In this document: in pieces, positions 1 to 8,231 of the stretch
Layout: each line of letters begins with the position of its first letter
Position numbering within the stretch: position 1 is the first letter of the stretch
Assembly (NCBI GenBank): GCA_017459985.1
Contig: JAFUBX010000001.1
Location: 62,001 to 126,000 of the forward strand
Reading direction: 5' to 3'
Source of the DNA: Parasporobacterium sp.
GTDB lineage: Bacteria; Bacillota; Clostridia; Lachnospirales; Lachnospiraceae
DNA: 64,000 nt
Notes under the pieces: generated by a model
Databases searched by the model: none
Told to the model about the DNA's origin: nothing
What the model saw: only the letters and a program-made list of their open reading frames with translations
Made by a program: the position numbers and the translations under genes

Positions 1-1389
1 CGTATCATATTTGAAGACCATATTGTTATAGGCCCACATTCCGATCTGACCCACCTGCTCTTTATATTCCTGAGCCGTGGTCCCGGAGCCGAACCCGCTG
101 CGGACATAGTCCTCCAGGCTGTTATCCAGATCTTCCACGGTATACCGGATCCCCAGGTCCATCATAACCTTGTTGACGATCATGGCACTGGTAATATAAG
201 AAGAGGCTTCGGTCTGGATATAGGCATCTGCGGATTCATAGCCCATGGCAGCCGCATAGGAAGCGGCATCATAGCCGTAATATCCTGCTGTGCTGGACAG
301 GGTCATCGCCGCATAATTCAGGAGCATCTGGGCCACATCCCCGTTATAGCCGGTGATCGTGGTTCTCTCCGCCAGATAATTAAAGATTGCTGCATGAAGC
401 GCTGTCTTTTCCTGATACGCCCTGCAGTATTCCCGGAATTCACTGACGTTATTCAGTTTCTCCGGCAGATATTCTGCCGTAAATGTCTGCACCCACTCAT
501 CGGTTAATTCCGGTACCGTCACCACCGTCTTTGAGAGGATCTGTGTGGAAAAGCTGGCTGTTTTCCCGATCAGACGCTCTTCGCCGGAATAATCCTCCGG
601 GAAAGTGATCGTAACCTGTACTGTACTTCCGATTTCCTGACCGGTTAACTGTTGTTCAAAGTCTTCGATCAAAGCTCCGGATCCCAGCTGCAGCGTCAGG
701 GAGTCGGAGGTTCCTCCCTCAAAGGGTTCCTCTTCCCCTTCCAGGATTCCTTCAAAGGAGATCGTCACAATATCTCCTTCCTGCGTAACCCCCTCCGTGA
801 TCGTTTCGGAGGTCTGCTGTCCCTGCAGAATGGAGCGGATATAGCTTTCCACATATTCCTCACTGATCTCAACAGTGGCCGGATCAATCTCGATCACAGA
901 ATAATCCCCGATCCGGATATGATTCATATCTTCCAGTGCAAAGCTATAGAGCGCGGACGCTTCCCCTCCGGAATGAAGAATCAGAAGATCATCAACAAAT
1001 TCATAGTCGTATTCCTCTTCTTTGCCGCCGGCTGTGATCAGAAGCGAGGTTCCGTCATAAGAAAAGGTCCCCTCCCGGTATTCTCCCCGGTCATAAAGAA
1101 CTGCGGTTCCGTCTTCATTAAACCGATAGATCACAGTCTCCGCTTCCTCCGATGCCGCTGTCAGATCTGCCTCCGAGATGGTATTCAGCGATACCTTTTC
1201 GCCTGCTTCGGAATAATTGGCGATATAAAATCCCAGGATCTGCCGGGCGGCAGTCTCTTCCTGTGTGACAGTCTCCTCCTGGGCGGCGGCCTCTTCCTGT
1301 ACGGAAGTTTCTTCCTGGGCTAGAACCGTACCGCCTGCCAGCATCACAAGCATTCCCGCCAGCAGAACTGATAAAATTTTCTGTTTCAT
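1..1389 (-). CDS. Secreted trigger-factor-like peptidyl-prolyl isomerase (C-terminus outside window)
   Basis: The gene runs off the left edge; 463 codons are visible from an ATG at 1389. The first ~24 residues are a signal peptide (KK, hydrophobic stretch, then VLA before QEE) without a lipobox cysteine, so export without lipidation is expected. An acid-rich spacer and a small beta-rich region follow. A trigger-factor-type FKBP domain lies at about residues 195-285 (GDIVTISFEG, LGSGALIEDFEQQL, VTFPEDY), then an alpha-helical region like the trigger factor C-terminal domain. Cytosolic trigger factor has no signal peptide and begins with a ribosome-binding domain, which is absent here. The likely role is an extracytoplasmic folding helper. 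The family call is good; clients are unknown. Confidence 0.75.
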   Translation of the reverse strand, partial: MKQKILSVLLAGMLVMLAGGTVLAQEETSVQEEAAAQEETVTQEETAARQILGFYIANYSEAGEKVSLNTISEADLTAASEEAETVIYRFNEDGTAVLYDRGEYREGTFSYDGTSLLITAGGKEEEYDYEFVDDLLILHSGGEASALYSFALEDMNHIRIGDYSVIEIDPATVEISEEYVESYIRSILQGQQTSETITEGVTQEGDIVTISFEGILEGEEEPFEGGTSDSLTLQLGSGALIEDFEQQLTGQEIGSTVQVTITFPEDYSGEERLIGKTASFSTQILSKTVVTVPELTDEWVQTFTAEYLPEKLNNVSEFREYCRAYQEKTALHAAIFNYLAERTTITGYNGDVAQMLLNYAAMTLSSTAGYYGYDAASYAAAMGYESADAYIQTEASSYITSAMIVNKVMMDLGIRYTVEDLDNSLEDYVRSGFGSGTTAQEYKEQVGQIGMWAYNNMVFKYDT

Positions 1390-1456
1390 AAAAAGTCCCC
1401 TTCCCGGGCCGCTTTCTGCGGCTCCGTCTTCTATTTTAGGTATTCTGCCGCATTTT

Positions 1457-2023
1457 TCAATCTGTTTCTCTCTGCAGAAGAAGATAAACTTTGAGGATCG
1501 CAGCAATCGTTTTGCCGTCACTGATCCGGCCGCTCAGGACCAGATCCACAGCCTCCTGAAGCGGCATCTCAAATACTTCCAGGAACTCCTCCTCGTCCAG
1601 ATGCCTCTCTCCTCTGTGAAGCCCCCTGGCCAGAAACATGGTAACCCGTTCCTGGGTGTAGGCCGGTATGGAGATAAACTCCCCGATCTCAGTCCAGTGA
1701 TCTGCCGTGATCCCTGTCTCTTCTTTTAATTCCCTTTTAGCTGCCTCCAGCCGGTCTTCATCCGCACGGTCCAGCTTGCCCGCCGGAATTTCCGTGATGA
1801 CTCTTCCGATCGGGTACCGGTACTGCTTCTCCAGAATCACATTTCCCTCGTCTGTAAGCGCAACCATGCAGACAGCCCCGATATGCCGGATATATTCCCT
1901 TACGGCAGTTTTGCCGTCCGGCAGCCTTACTTCATCAGAAAATACATGCAGCAGCTTCCCGCGGTATTTCTCCGCCGAGGACAGCTGCCACTCCTTCAGA
2001 TTCTCCAGTTGCATCTCATCCAT
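1457..2023 (-). CDS. Nudix hydrolase, ADP-ribose pyrophosphatase-like
   Basis: This 188-residue protein carries a Nudix box at about residues 82-105 (GKLDRADED followed by RELKEETGI). The spacing between the first glycine and the first glutamate is one residue longer than the textbook pattern. The preceding motif ending EIPAG is typical of ADP-ribose pyrophosphatases, which split ADP-ribose to AMP and ribose 5-phosphate in the cytosol. The ATG at 2023 has GGAGAG five bases upstream. It is divergent from the DUF362 gene and downstream of nothing obvious, so it is probably monocistronic. Substrate specificity within the Nudix family cannot be fixed from sequence alone. Confidence 0.85.
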   Translation of the reverse strand: MDEMQLENLKEWQLSSAEKYRGKLLHVFSDEVRLPDGKTAVREYIRHIGAVCMVALTDEGNVILEKQYRYPIGRVITEIPAGKLDRADEDRLEAAKRELKEETGITADHWTEIGEFISIPAYTQERVTMFLARGLHRGERHLDEEEFLEVFEMPLQEAVDLVLSGRISDGKTIAAILKVYLLLQRETD

Positions 2024-2172
2024 AGTTTCTCTCCGATCCGTTTTGCTCTTCCGCTGATTATAGGAAAAACCCCGGTTTCTGGCAATATCTTTTCTCTGAA
2101 CCGCTGGCCCTTTCCGGCCGGAATATGATATGATGGTACCAGGAAAAACAGGATGCAGGAAAGGGGATCTCC

Positions 2173-3339
2173 TTGAAGCAAAATGAAATCATAACCATCA
2201 GCGGAACGGATTATGTCCGGATGACGATCCGGCTTCTCCGGACAGCGGATCTTGCCGAAAAGATCCGGCAGAAGACACAGGGGAAGGAAGCGCCTCTGAT
2301 CGGGATCAAACCGAATCTGGTAACCCCTTCTCCCGCGCAGTTCGGAGCAACGACCCACCCGGAGATCGTGGAGGGAATCCTTCTGTATCTGAAAGAACAG
2401 GGATTTCACAATCTCCTGATCCTGGAAGGCTCCTGGGTCGGGGATCAGACTGCGCAGGCCTTTGAATACTGCGGTTACCAAAGGCTGTCGGAACAATATG
2501 AAGTTCCTCTGTTCGACACTCAGAAGGATACCTCCTTTCCGGTTCGCTGTTCCGATTCCATGAAGGATCTGACGCTTCATCTGTGCAGCTGTGTCAGCCG
2601 GATCGATTTCCTGATCAATGTTCCGGTCCTGAAGGGACACTGTCAGACCCGGATGACCTGTGCGCTGAAGAACATGAAAGGCCTTATTCCCAATTCCGAA
2701 AAACGCAGATTTCATTCTCTCGGTCTGCACCGGCCCATCGCCGCTCTGAACAGCTGCATCCGGCAGGATTTTATTGTTGTTGACCATATCTGCGGAGATC
2801 CGGATTTCGAAGAAGGCGGCAATCCTCTGATCCGCAACCGGATCTTTGTTTCGGAAGACCCGGTGCTCACAGATGCCTATGCCTGCAGGGAACTGGAGAT
2901 TGTCCCCACAGAGGTGGAATATCTGATGCTCTCCCAGTCCCTCGGGATCGGAAGCTGCGATCTCAATGAGGCTTTGATCACTGCGCTGTCTGACCCGGCG
3001 GAAGAAGACAAGTCTCAAACACCCCTTCCGGCCCTAATGCATAAGTCTCTCCGGCTGAATTATGCGACGGAAGAGCTGGAATCCTGCAGCGCCTGCTACA
3101 GTTGTCTGACCCAGGCCCTGAACCGCCTTGATGAAGAAGGACTTCTCAGGATCCTGACCGATAAGATGCACTGCAGATTCTGTATCGGACAGGGATACCG
3201 CGGGCAGTCCTGCAAGGATCAGGCTTTTATCGGTATTGGAAACTGCACCCGTTCCTTCCAAAAAAATATCCCCGGATGTCCGCCATCCGAGGATGATATT
3301 TATAATTTCCTGAAATCCTTTATTTCAGCTTCCTGTTAA
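2173..3339 (+). CDS. DUF362 domain protein with cysteine-rich C-terminus
   Basis: This 388-residue protein starts at a TTG (2173) placed after AGGAAAGGGG; no better ATG is in frame nearby. The body matches DUF362 features: a GIKPNLV segment, HPEIVEGILLYL, VLKGHCQTRMTCALKNMKGLIP and a region like VDHICGDPDF. The C-terminal third has eight cysteines (for example CSACYSCL and CRFCIG) that could hold a metal or an iron-sulfur cluster, but they do not form a clean ferredoxin CxxCxxCxxxC pattern. DUF362 proteins often occur with Fe-S domains and their reactions are mostly unknown. Its 3' end overlaps the convergent membrane gene by 20 bp. Function unassigned. Confidence 0.75.
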   Translation: MKQNEIITISGTDYVRMTIRLLRTADLAEKIRQKTQGKEAPLIGIKPNLVTPSPAQFGATTHPEIVEGILLYLKEQGFHNLLILEGSWVGDQTAQAFEYCGYQRLSEQYEVPLFDTQKDTSFPVRCSDSMKDLTLHLCSCVSRIDFLINVPVLKGHCQTRMTCALKNMKGLIPNSEKRRFHSLGLHRPIAALNSCIRQDFIVVDHICGDPDFEEGGNPLIRNRIFVSEDPVLTDAYACRELEIVPTEVEYLMLSQSLGIGSCDLNEALITALSDPAEEDKSQTPLPALMHKSLRLNYATEELESCSACYSCLTQALNRLDEEGLLRILTDKMHCRFCIGQGYRGQSCKDQAFIGIGNCTRSFQKNIPGCPPSEDDIYNFLKSFISASC

Positions 3340-3679
3340 TGGAAATAGTATTCTGAACCAGCAAAACGAAGAGCAGGATCAGTTCATACAGCACACGGAG
3401 CACCAGAGGTCCTGCGATCAGAACCAGCAGTCCGACCCAGAAGGTCTTTCCGAATAACAGCAGGATACCGGTCCCGATACATCCAAACGTACAGAATACG
3501 TATAACAATTTACTGACGGACTCGATCAGCATTGTCTTAAAATTAAACACATCATGCAAAAATCTGAAAAATCCCGAAAGAGAGTTCTTTTTATTTTCAG
3601 GAATGAGAAACAGATAAGAACAGACCGTAGCCAAAAGCGCCAGGATCAGTCCGATAATCACCGCTGTCGTAACCGACAT
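3320..3679 (-). CDS. Small membrane protein, possibly DUF4282-like
   Basis: This 119-residue protein has three hydrophobic stretches: about 3-25, 58-78 and 83-110 counted from the ATG at 3679. That ATG lies nine bases after AAGGAGG and is better than the in-frame TTG six bases upstream. The order of a short amphipathic DVFNF segment, a TM pair and a charged tail resembles DUF4282 proteins, but the match is by eye only. It sits 14 bp downstream of the lgt-like gene and is probably co-transcribed with it. Its 3' end overlaps the convergent DUF362 gene. No function can be proposed beyond a membrane location. Confidence 0.6.
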   Translation of the reverse strand: MSVTTAVIIGLILALLATVCSYLFLIPENKKNSLSGFFRFLHDVFNFKTMLIESVSKLLYVFCTFGCIGTGILLLFGKTFWVGLLVLIAGPLVLRVLYELILLFVLLVQNTISINRKLK

Positions 3680-3693
3680 AATCAAAATCCTCC

Positions 3694-4488
3694 TTATTCA
3701 TTTGCTTTAATACTTCTGCCGCTTTTCTTATAAAAATGGTAAAGCAGACCGGCCAGCAACGCCCCTGCGATCAGGCCCAGACTCACCCACTGGGATGTGG
3801 ACAGGCCCCAGGCCATCCCCCGTATGGAATCATAGCGGAAAAATTCCAGGATAAACCGGGCGGTTCCGTATAAAATGCAGTACAGGATCGTGGTCAGGTA
3901 CCGGGAAACCGTTCGGGAAGATACCAGCATCAGAATCCCGAAGATCACCAGGTTTACGCCGCTTTCTATCAGCTGCAGCGGCAGCAGGCTGATTCCCGCA
4001 GGAGCCCCGCCCGCCGGATGGGTGTAAATGACCCCGAGGGGACTGTCCGTCGGATGTCCGTAACAGCACCCGGCGCAAAAGCATCCGATCCTTCCGATCG
4101 CATGTCCCAGGGGGATTACCGGCACCACAATGTCCAGATATTCCCTTAGATCATCTTTTGCGATCAGGCTTCCGATAAAAGCACCGATCGCGCCTCCGAT
4201 CAGGGCTCCGTAAAACACGATCCCGCCCCGGAGCAGAGGGTCCCAGCGGCCGGTCCGGATATATTGCCCGATCTGTTCCGGAGAATACGTCACCAGATCA
4301 AAGAACAGGATCCCGCCGATCAGGGCAAACAACAGAACCATTGCCGCAATAATGATCAGGTTCTCTCCAATCCTTCCCCGTTTTCTGGTCCGGAAAAAGG
4401 CGAGGACCGAACACAGCAGAAAGGCGACTGCCATCATCAGTCCATACATAGGGATATTCAGTCCGAATACAGAAAGATAAGGATACAT
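3694..4488 (-). CDS. Prolipoprotein diacylglyceryl transferase family protein (atypical signature)
   Basis: This 264-residue polytopic membrane protein has the Lgt layout: an N-terminal PMYGLMMAVAF helix, an RGGIVFYGALIGGAIGA motif and a central HAIGRIGCF motif. Canonical Lgt transfers diacylglycerol from phosphatidylglycerol to the lipobox cysteine and has GRxGNFxNxE at this place. Here the segment reads GRIGCFCAGCCYG, so the usual Asn and Glu are replaced by cysteine or alanine. This variant is recognisable in clostridial Lgt-like proteins. The protein may be a divergent Lgt or a paralogue with another lipid or thiol chemistry. The start is supported by GAGAGG six bases before the ATG. Confidence 0.7.
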   Translation of the reverse strand: MYPYLSVFGLNIPMYGLMMAVAFLLCSVLAFFRTRKRGRIGENLIIIAAMVLLFALIGGILFFDLVTYSPEQIGQYIRTGRWDPLLRGGIVFYGALIGGAIGAFIGSLIAKDDLREYLDIVVPVIPLGHAIGRIGCFCAGCCYGHPTDSPLGVIYTHPAGGAPAGISLLPLQLIESGVNLVIFGILMLVSSRTVSRYLTTILYCILYGTARFILEFFRYDSIRGMAWGLSTSQWVSLGLIAGALLAGLLYHFYKKSGRSIKANE

Positions 4489-4579
4489 CAGGGGCCTCTC
4501 TTCTCAAGCCATAAGCAGCTTTTGAACAATACCTGATTCTTTCCGGATTGTCAATCAATTGCCGCTTATAAAAAGGGAG

Positions 4580-4625
4580 CTTATAAAAAGACTTCTGCAT
4601 CCGTCTCCCGGCACAGAAGTCTTTT
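4580..4625 (-). terminator. Rho-independent terminator of the Ala/Asp-repeat gene
   Basis: Twelve-base arms (AAAAGACTTCTG at 4586-4597 and its complement at 4614-4625) are followed on the minus strand by TTTTTAT. It lies directly downstream of the 177-residue membrane protein gene. Confidence 0.8.
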
Positions 4626-4651
4626 CAGATAATTTTTTAATTCAGAATCTC

Positions 4652-5185
4652 TTAGTTGGCTGCGTCTGCGGCTGCATCGACCGCATCTGCGGCTGCGTCT
4701 GCGGCTGCATCAACGGCATCCTCTGCTGCATCAACAGCATCTGCGGCTGCATCGGCGGCTGTGTCAACAGCGTCAGCAGCTGCATTGGCTGCATCATTGA
4801 CAGCGGATTCGATCTCTGCAATTGCATCATCTACTGCAGACTGAACTTCTTCTCCGGCATCGCCTGCCAGATTGCTTGCCGCCTGCTCGATCTGCTCTGT
4901 GTTTCCGTTTACAACACCGTCAACAAGATCGCTGACATTCTGCTTCGCACCGCCGCATGCGATCAGCATAACAATGCTGACAACAACTGCGATGATTGCC
5001 AGTACAAGACCTGCCACAGCCTTGCCGTGGCCTGCGCCCTTCTTCATGCCGATGGCGGCAAGAACGATCGCGATCACACCCACGATCAGCGCAACAATGG
5101 TAATCGTATTGGAAAGCGGATTGGCTGCTCCGACAATGCTTCCGATAATACTGAGAATACCTAAAACTAATGCTGCTATACTCAT
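4652..5185 (-). CDS. DUF4190-like membrane protein with Ala/Asp-rich repeat tail
   Basis: This 177-residue protein starts at ATG 5185 after GGAGGACGATT. Residues 1-80 hold two to three hydrophobic segments in the style of DUF4190 (MSIAALVLGILSIIGSI, then GKAVAGLVLAIIAVVVSIVML). From about residue 108 to the end the chain is almost only Ala, Asp, Val, Glu and Asn in an AADAVDAA-type repeat. This should form a long, negatively charged amphipathic helix. A cysteine follows the last hydrophobic stretch (LIACGGAK), but it is too far from the N-terminus for a normal lipobox. The repetitive tail is encoded by GC-rich repeat DNA that may vary in length. Function unknown. Confidence 0.75.
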   Translation of the reverse strand: MSIAALVLGILSIIGSIVGAANPLSNTITIVALIVGVIAIVLAAIGMKKGAGHGKAVAGLVLAIIAVVVSIVMLIACGGAKQNVSDLVDGVVNGNTEQIEQAASNLAGDAGEEVQSAVDDAIAEIESAVNDAANAAADAVDTAADAAADAVDAAEDAVDAAADAAADAVDAAADAAN

Positions 5186-5290
5186 AATAATCGTCCTCCA
5201 TTTGTATGAAATGTTTCAATTGCTGTGTCAATCCTGTGAAGCTTGATATTTAATAACATCAAATCCACAGGATTTCCACATACAACGCGG

Positions 5291-5319
5291 ATTATATCCG
5301 CAATCTATATCAAAGTCAA
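5291..5319 (-). promoter_or_regulatory. Sigma-A type promoter of the Ala/Asp-repeat gene
   Basis: TTGACT (5314-5319), a 17-bp spacer and TATAAT (5291-5296) on the minus strand. The ~100-base leader that follows holds a hairpin at 5233-5271 (CCTGTG/CACAGG outer arms with an inner TTGAT/ATCAA pairing) upstream of the ribosome binding site. Confidence 0.75.
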
Positions 5320-5363
5320 GATAAATATATAATTAACAAGACTCCCGTGATCCGCCGCAGAAA

Positions 5364-6152
5364 TTAATCCGACAGCAGCATCCGGTCATTGTCCAGCTCT
5401 TCCCCGACCCGGGTTTTGAATTTATCCAGAAGGTCTTTCACCGTGAGTCCCGACCGCTCTTCTCCGCAGACATCGTAGATGATCTTTCCCTGATTCATCA
5501 TCAGGGTCCGGTTGCCGAGATCCAGAGCGTTCTGCATGTTGTGGGTAATCATCAGACAGGTCAGCTGATTCTCTCCGATCACATCCCGGGTGATCTTCAG
5601 GACCTTCTCAGCGGTTGCCGGATCCAGCGCCGCGGTGTGCTCATCCAGAAGCAGCAGTTTGGGGGGATGATAGGTGGCCATCAGCAATGTCAAAGCCTGT
5701 CTCTGACCGCCGGACAGAAGTCCCACCGGCTGGCTCATCCGCTCCTCCAGTCCCATACCAAGCACCGCCACCCGGTCCCGGAATTCCTTCTTTTCCCTGC
5801 CGGACAGGATCGACAGCCAGCCGCCTTTTCCTGCGGCCAATGCCATGTTCTCCATAATGCTGATGTCCGGAGCTGTCCCCAGCATCGGATCCTGAAACAG
5901 CCGTCCGATCATCCGGGCTCTTTTGTGTTCCTGCATCAGCGTAATATCCTGACCGTCCAGCTCGATGGTTCCCTCATCGGTAAAAAAAGATCCTCCGATG
6001 GCGTTGAACAGCGTGGATTTGCCGGCTCCGTTCGCTCCGATTATGGAAATGAAATCTCCCCTCCGGACATGAAGGGACAGCTGATCCAGCGCCTTTTTGG
6101 CGTTGATCGTCCCCGGATTGAAGGTCTTTGAGATGCGGTTAATCTTCAGCAT
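5364..6152 (-). CDS. ABC transporter ATP-binding protein of the tryptophan-type importer (TrpZ-like)
   Basis: This 262-residue ATPase starts at ATG 6152, seven bases inside the end of the permease gene, with GGGAGG ten bases upstream; translation is probably coupled. Walker A reads GANGAGKST, the ABC signature is LLSGGQRQALTLL and Walker B is LLLLDEHTAALDP. It would power uptake together with the upstream permease and binding protein. Placement in a Trp T-box-controlled operon after trpB2 points to tryptophan, indole or a precursor as substrate. This matches the TrpXYZ systems known in streptococci and clostridia. The open frame extends upstream of 6152, but that part overlaps the permease and is not real coding. 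Confidence 0.88.
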   Translation of the reverse strand: MLKINRISKTFNPGTINAKKALDQLSLHVRRGDFISIIGANGAGKSTLFNAIGGSFFTDEGTIELDGQDITLMQEHKRARMIGRLFQDPMLGTAPDISIMENMALAAGKGGWLSILSGREKKEFRDRVAVLGMGLEERMSQPVGLLSGGQRQALTLLMATYHPPKLLLLDEHTAALDPATAEKVLKITRDVIGENQLTCLMITHNMQNALDLGNRTLMMNQGKIIYDVCGEERSGLTVKDLLDKFKTRVGEELDNDRMLLSD

Positions 6153-7087
6153 GATTTTGCACCTCCCTTTCCGGAGGCGGATCGGATTCCCATCCGTCTT
6201 TTCAGCATCGGCATGCGGCTTCTTATATAAGGAAGAAAGATGGCAAGCACCACGATCACGGAGGATACCAGCTTCAGCATATAGGCAGGCATATTCAGCC
6301 GCAGAGCGATGGTATAGACCAAGCGGAAAATAAACGCGCCGATCACGGCTCCGACGATCTGCACCGGGATCTTCCTCTTTCCGAAAAAGGTCCGTCCGAT
6401 CAGCAGCGAAGCCAGGGCAATGGTCACCATGCCGGTTCCGATATTGATATCCACGGATTTCTGGGCCTGTGCCATCAGGCAGCCGGATAATCCGGTAAAT
6501 GCATTGGCCACGCACAATCCGATGATGGTGGTGAAAACCGGATTGATTGAGGAGGATTTTACCATGGCAGGATTATTTCCCGTTGCCCGGACCGCAAGTC
6601 CCAGTCTCGTTTTCAGGAACAGGATCAGGAAAACGCATACGAGCGCCACCGCGATCACGATCACGATCAGCTTGTACTGATCTTTCAGAAAGCTTTCTCT
6701 GACAAGATCCTTTACAATCGTGAACACCGTATCGGTTTTATTCATATTCAGGATCGAGGATCCGCTCATGATCGCAATATTGATCGAATAAAGGCCTGTA
6801 TTGACGATAATCCCCGCCAGCAGGCTGTCAACCCCCATTTTCGTCTGAATAAATGCGGTGATAAATCCGGACAGCACGCCCGCGCCCATGGCCGCCAGGA
6901 TCGAAAGCCAGGGATGTCCCGACAGAGCCACCACCGCTCCGACCGCCGCACCCAGGGTAAAACATCCGTCCGTGGAAAGATCACAGACATTCAGCATGGA
7001 ATAGCTCAGAAACAGCGCAAGGACTGTCAGTCCTCCTGTCAGTCCCAGTTCCAGCGCTGTCTGAATTAATGGTAAGATCATACTCAT
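6146..7087 (-). CDS. ABC transporter permease of the tryptophan-type importer (TrpY-like)
   Basis: This 313-residue permease has about eight to nine hydrophobic segments and the branched-chain/ribose-type permease fold. Recognisable stretches are STDGCFTLGAAVGAVVA near the N-terminus and LAVRATGNNPAMVKS, the EAA-like coupling loop, in the middle. It lies 33 bp after the solute-binding protein gene and overlaps the ATPase gene. It should form a homodimer in the membrane. Substrate assignment rests on the shared operon with trpB2 and on the Trp-specific T-box, not on residues in the permease itself. Confidence 0.87.
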   Translation of the reverse strand: MSMILPLIQTALELGLTGGLTVLALFLSYSMLNVCDLSTDGCFTLGAAVGAVVALSGHPWLSILAAMGAGVLSGFITAFIQTKMGVDSLLAGIIVNTGLYSINIAIMSGSSILNMNKTDTVFTIVKDLVRESFLKDQYKLIVIVIAVALVCVFLILFLKTRLGLAVRATGNNPAMVKSSSINPVFTTIIGLCVANAFTGLSGCLMAQAQKSVDINIGTGMVTIALASLLIGRTFFGKRKIPVQIVGAVIGAFIFRLVYTIALRLNMPAYMLKLVSSVIVVLAIFLPYIRSRMPMLKRRMGIRSASGKGGAKSC

Positions 7088-7120
7088 AATTCTGCCTTTA
7101 TGTTCTTTTTAATCTGAATG

Positions 7121-8167
7121 TTATTCCTGAACCTCGTCAAAACTTTCCGCAGTGACAATGGACTGGATCTTCAGGCAGTAGGGCTCAAATGCCGTCTCGA
7201 TCTGTTCATAATCAAATCCGATGATCTCACAGGTCTCGGAATTGATCGTAGCGGTTCCGTTATCGAAGGTCAGAACCGGTGTTTCCGCCGGGCTCTTCCC
7301 ATCAACCAGAATCTCCTTCACCATGTCGGCAGTCTCTTTTCCGAGTTCTGCATAATCCACGCCATAGCCCACGAAGGCACCGTTCAGCGCGAAGGAATCG
7401 GCTCCTGTATAGTGGGGGATTCCTGCTTCTGCCAGTTCTTCATAGATGGAAAGTTCTGCCGTCATGATCGTATTATCGGTTGGTGTAAATACGGCATCCA
7501 TGCCGTCTGCGATCAGGGACTGCACTGCCAGTTCCACTTCGGCGACCGTGGTGCCGGTGTATTCCTTGTAGCCGATCCCTTTTTCATCCAGATATTCCTT
7601 TGCGGCTGCGATCGGAGTTGCGCTGGCATCCTGTCCGATGTCATATAATAATCCGATGTTCTGAGCATCCGGATCTGCCGCGAAGATCAGGTTCATGACT
7701 GCGTTGGTATCCAGATAATCGGAAGAGCCCGTAATATTGGAGCCGGGTGCTTCCAGGGATTCCACCAGTTCCGTGGAGATCGGATCAGACACAGCGGCAA
7801 ATACCACCGGAATCTGATTGTCTTCGGTTGCTGCCTGCATTGCCATGGCGACAGGAGTTGCAACTCCGACCATCAGATCAACCTTGCTTGTGATGAAATC
7901 CGCAATGATCTGATTCATGATACTGGCATCCGCCTGGCTGTTCTGATATATAATCTCAAATGTGATCCCATTCTCTTCTCCCAGTTCTTCCAGGCGGGAC
8001 TGAATATTGTCCACGATCTGGTTCAGAGACGCATCATCCACATAATTGCAGATGCCGACTTTATACGTATCCTTTGTCTCCTGTGTTTCCTGGGCTGCTG
8101 CAGTCATGGTAAGAAGCAGGACTGCGGATAAGATTGCGATGAAGATCCTTCTTGCTGTTTTTTTCAT
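7121..8167 (-). CDS. ABC transporter substrate-binding protein (TrpX-like)
   Basis: This 348-residue protein begins with a signal peptide (KKTARR then a hydrophobic run ending MTAAA). No lipobox cysteine is present, which is unusual for a Gram-positive binding protein. The mature part follows the ABC_sub_bind (COG2984) pattern: VGICNYVDDASLNQIV, VDLMVGVATPVAMAMQ, IPVVFAAVSDPI, and IGLLYDIGQDAS later. These proteins bind aromatic amino acids or related molecules in the TrpXYZ systems. The gene lies between trpB2 and the permease on one transcript controlled by the Trp T-box, so tryptophan is the best guess. AGAGGA precedes the ATG. Confidence 0.87.
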   Translation of the reverse strand: MKKTARRIFIAILSAVLLLTMTAAAQETQETKDTYKVGICNYVDDASLNQIVDNIQSRLEELGEENGITFEIIYQNSQADASIMNQIIADFITSKVDLMVGVATPVAMAMQAATEDNQIPVVFAAVSDPISTELVESLEAPGSNITGSSDYLDTNAVMNLIFAADPDAQNIGLLYDIGQDASATPIAAAKEYLDEKGIGYKEYTGTTVAEVELAVQSLIADGMDAVFTPTDNTIMTAELSIYEELAEAGIPHYTGADSFALNGAFVGYGVDYAELGKETADMVKEILVDGKSPAETPVLTFDNGTATINSETCEIIGFDYEQIETAFEPYCLKIQSIVTAESFDEVQE

Positions 8168-8231
8168 TTTCTATTCCTCTTTTCTATGTAATTTCTCAGT
8201 TGTGATCTGTATCTGTCTTCTTTTTAATGGT

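Noticed and set aside
4656-4844. Plus-strand Ala/Ser-rich and Met/Gln-rich frames opposite the Ala/Asp repeat
   Set aside because: They arise only from reading the GC-rich repeat on the other strand or frame.
6153-6515. Upstream extension of the TrpZ-like ATPase frame
   Set aside because: It lies inside the permease gene in another frame; the ATPase family start and a GGGAGG site are at 6152.
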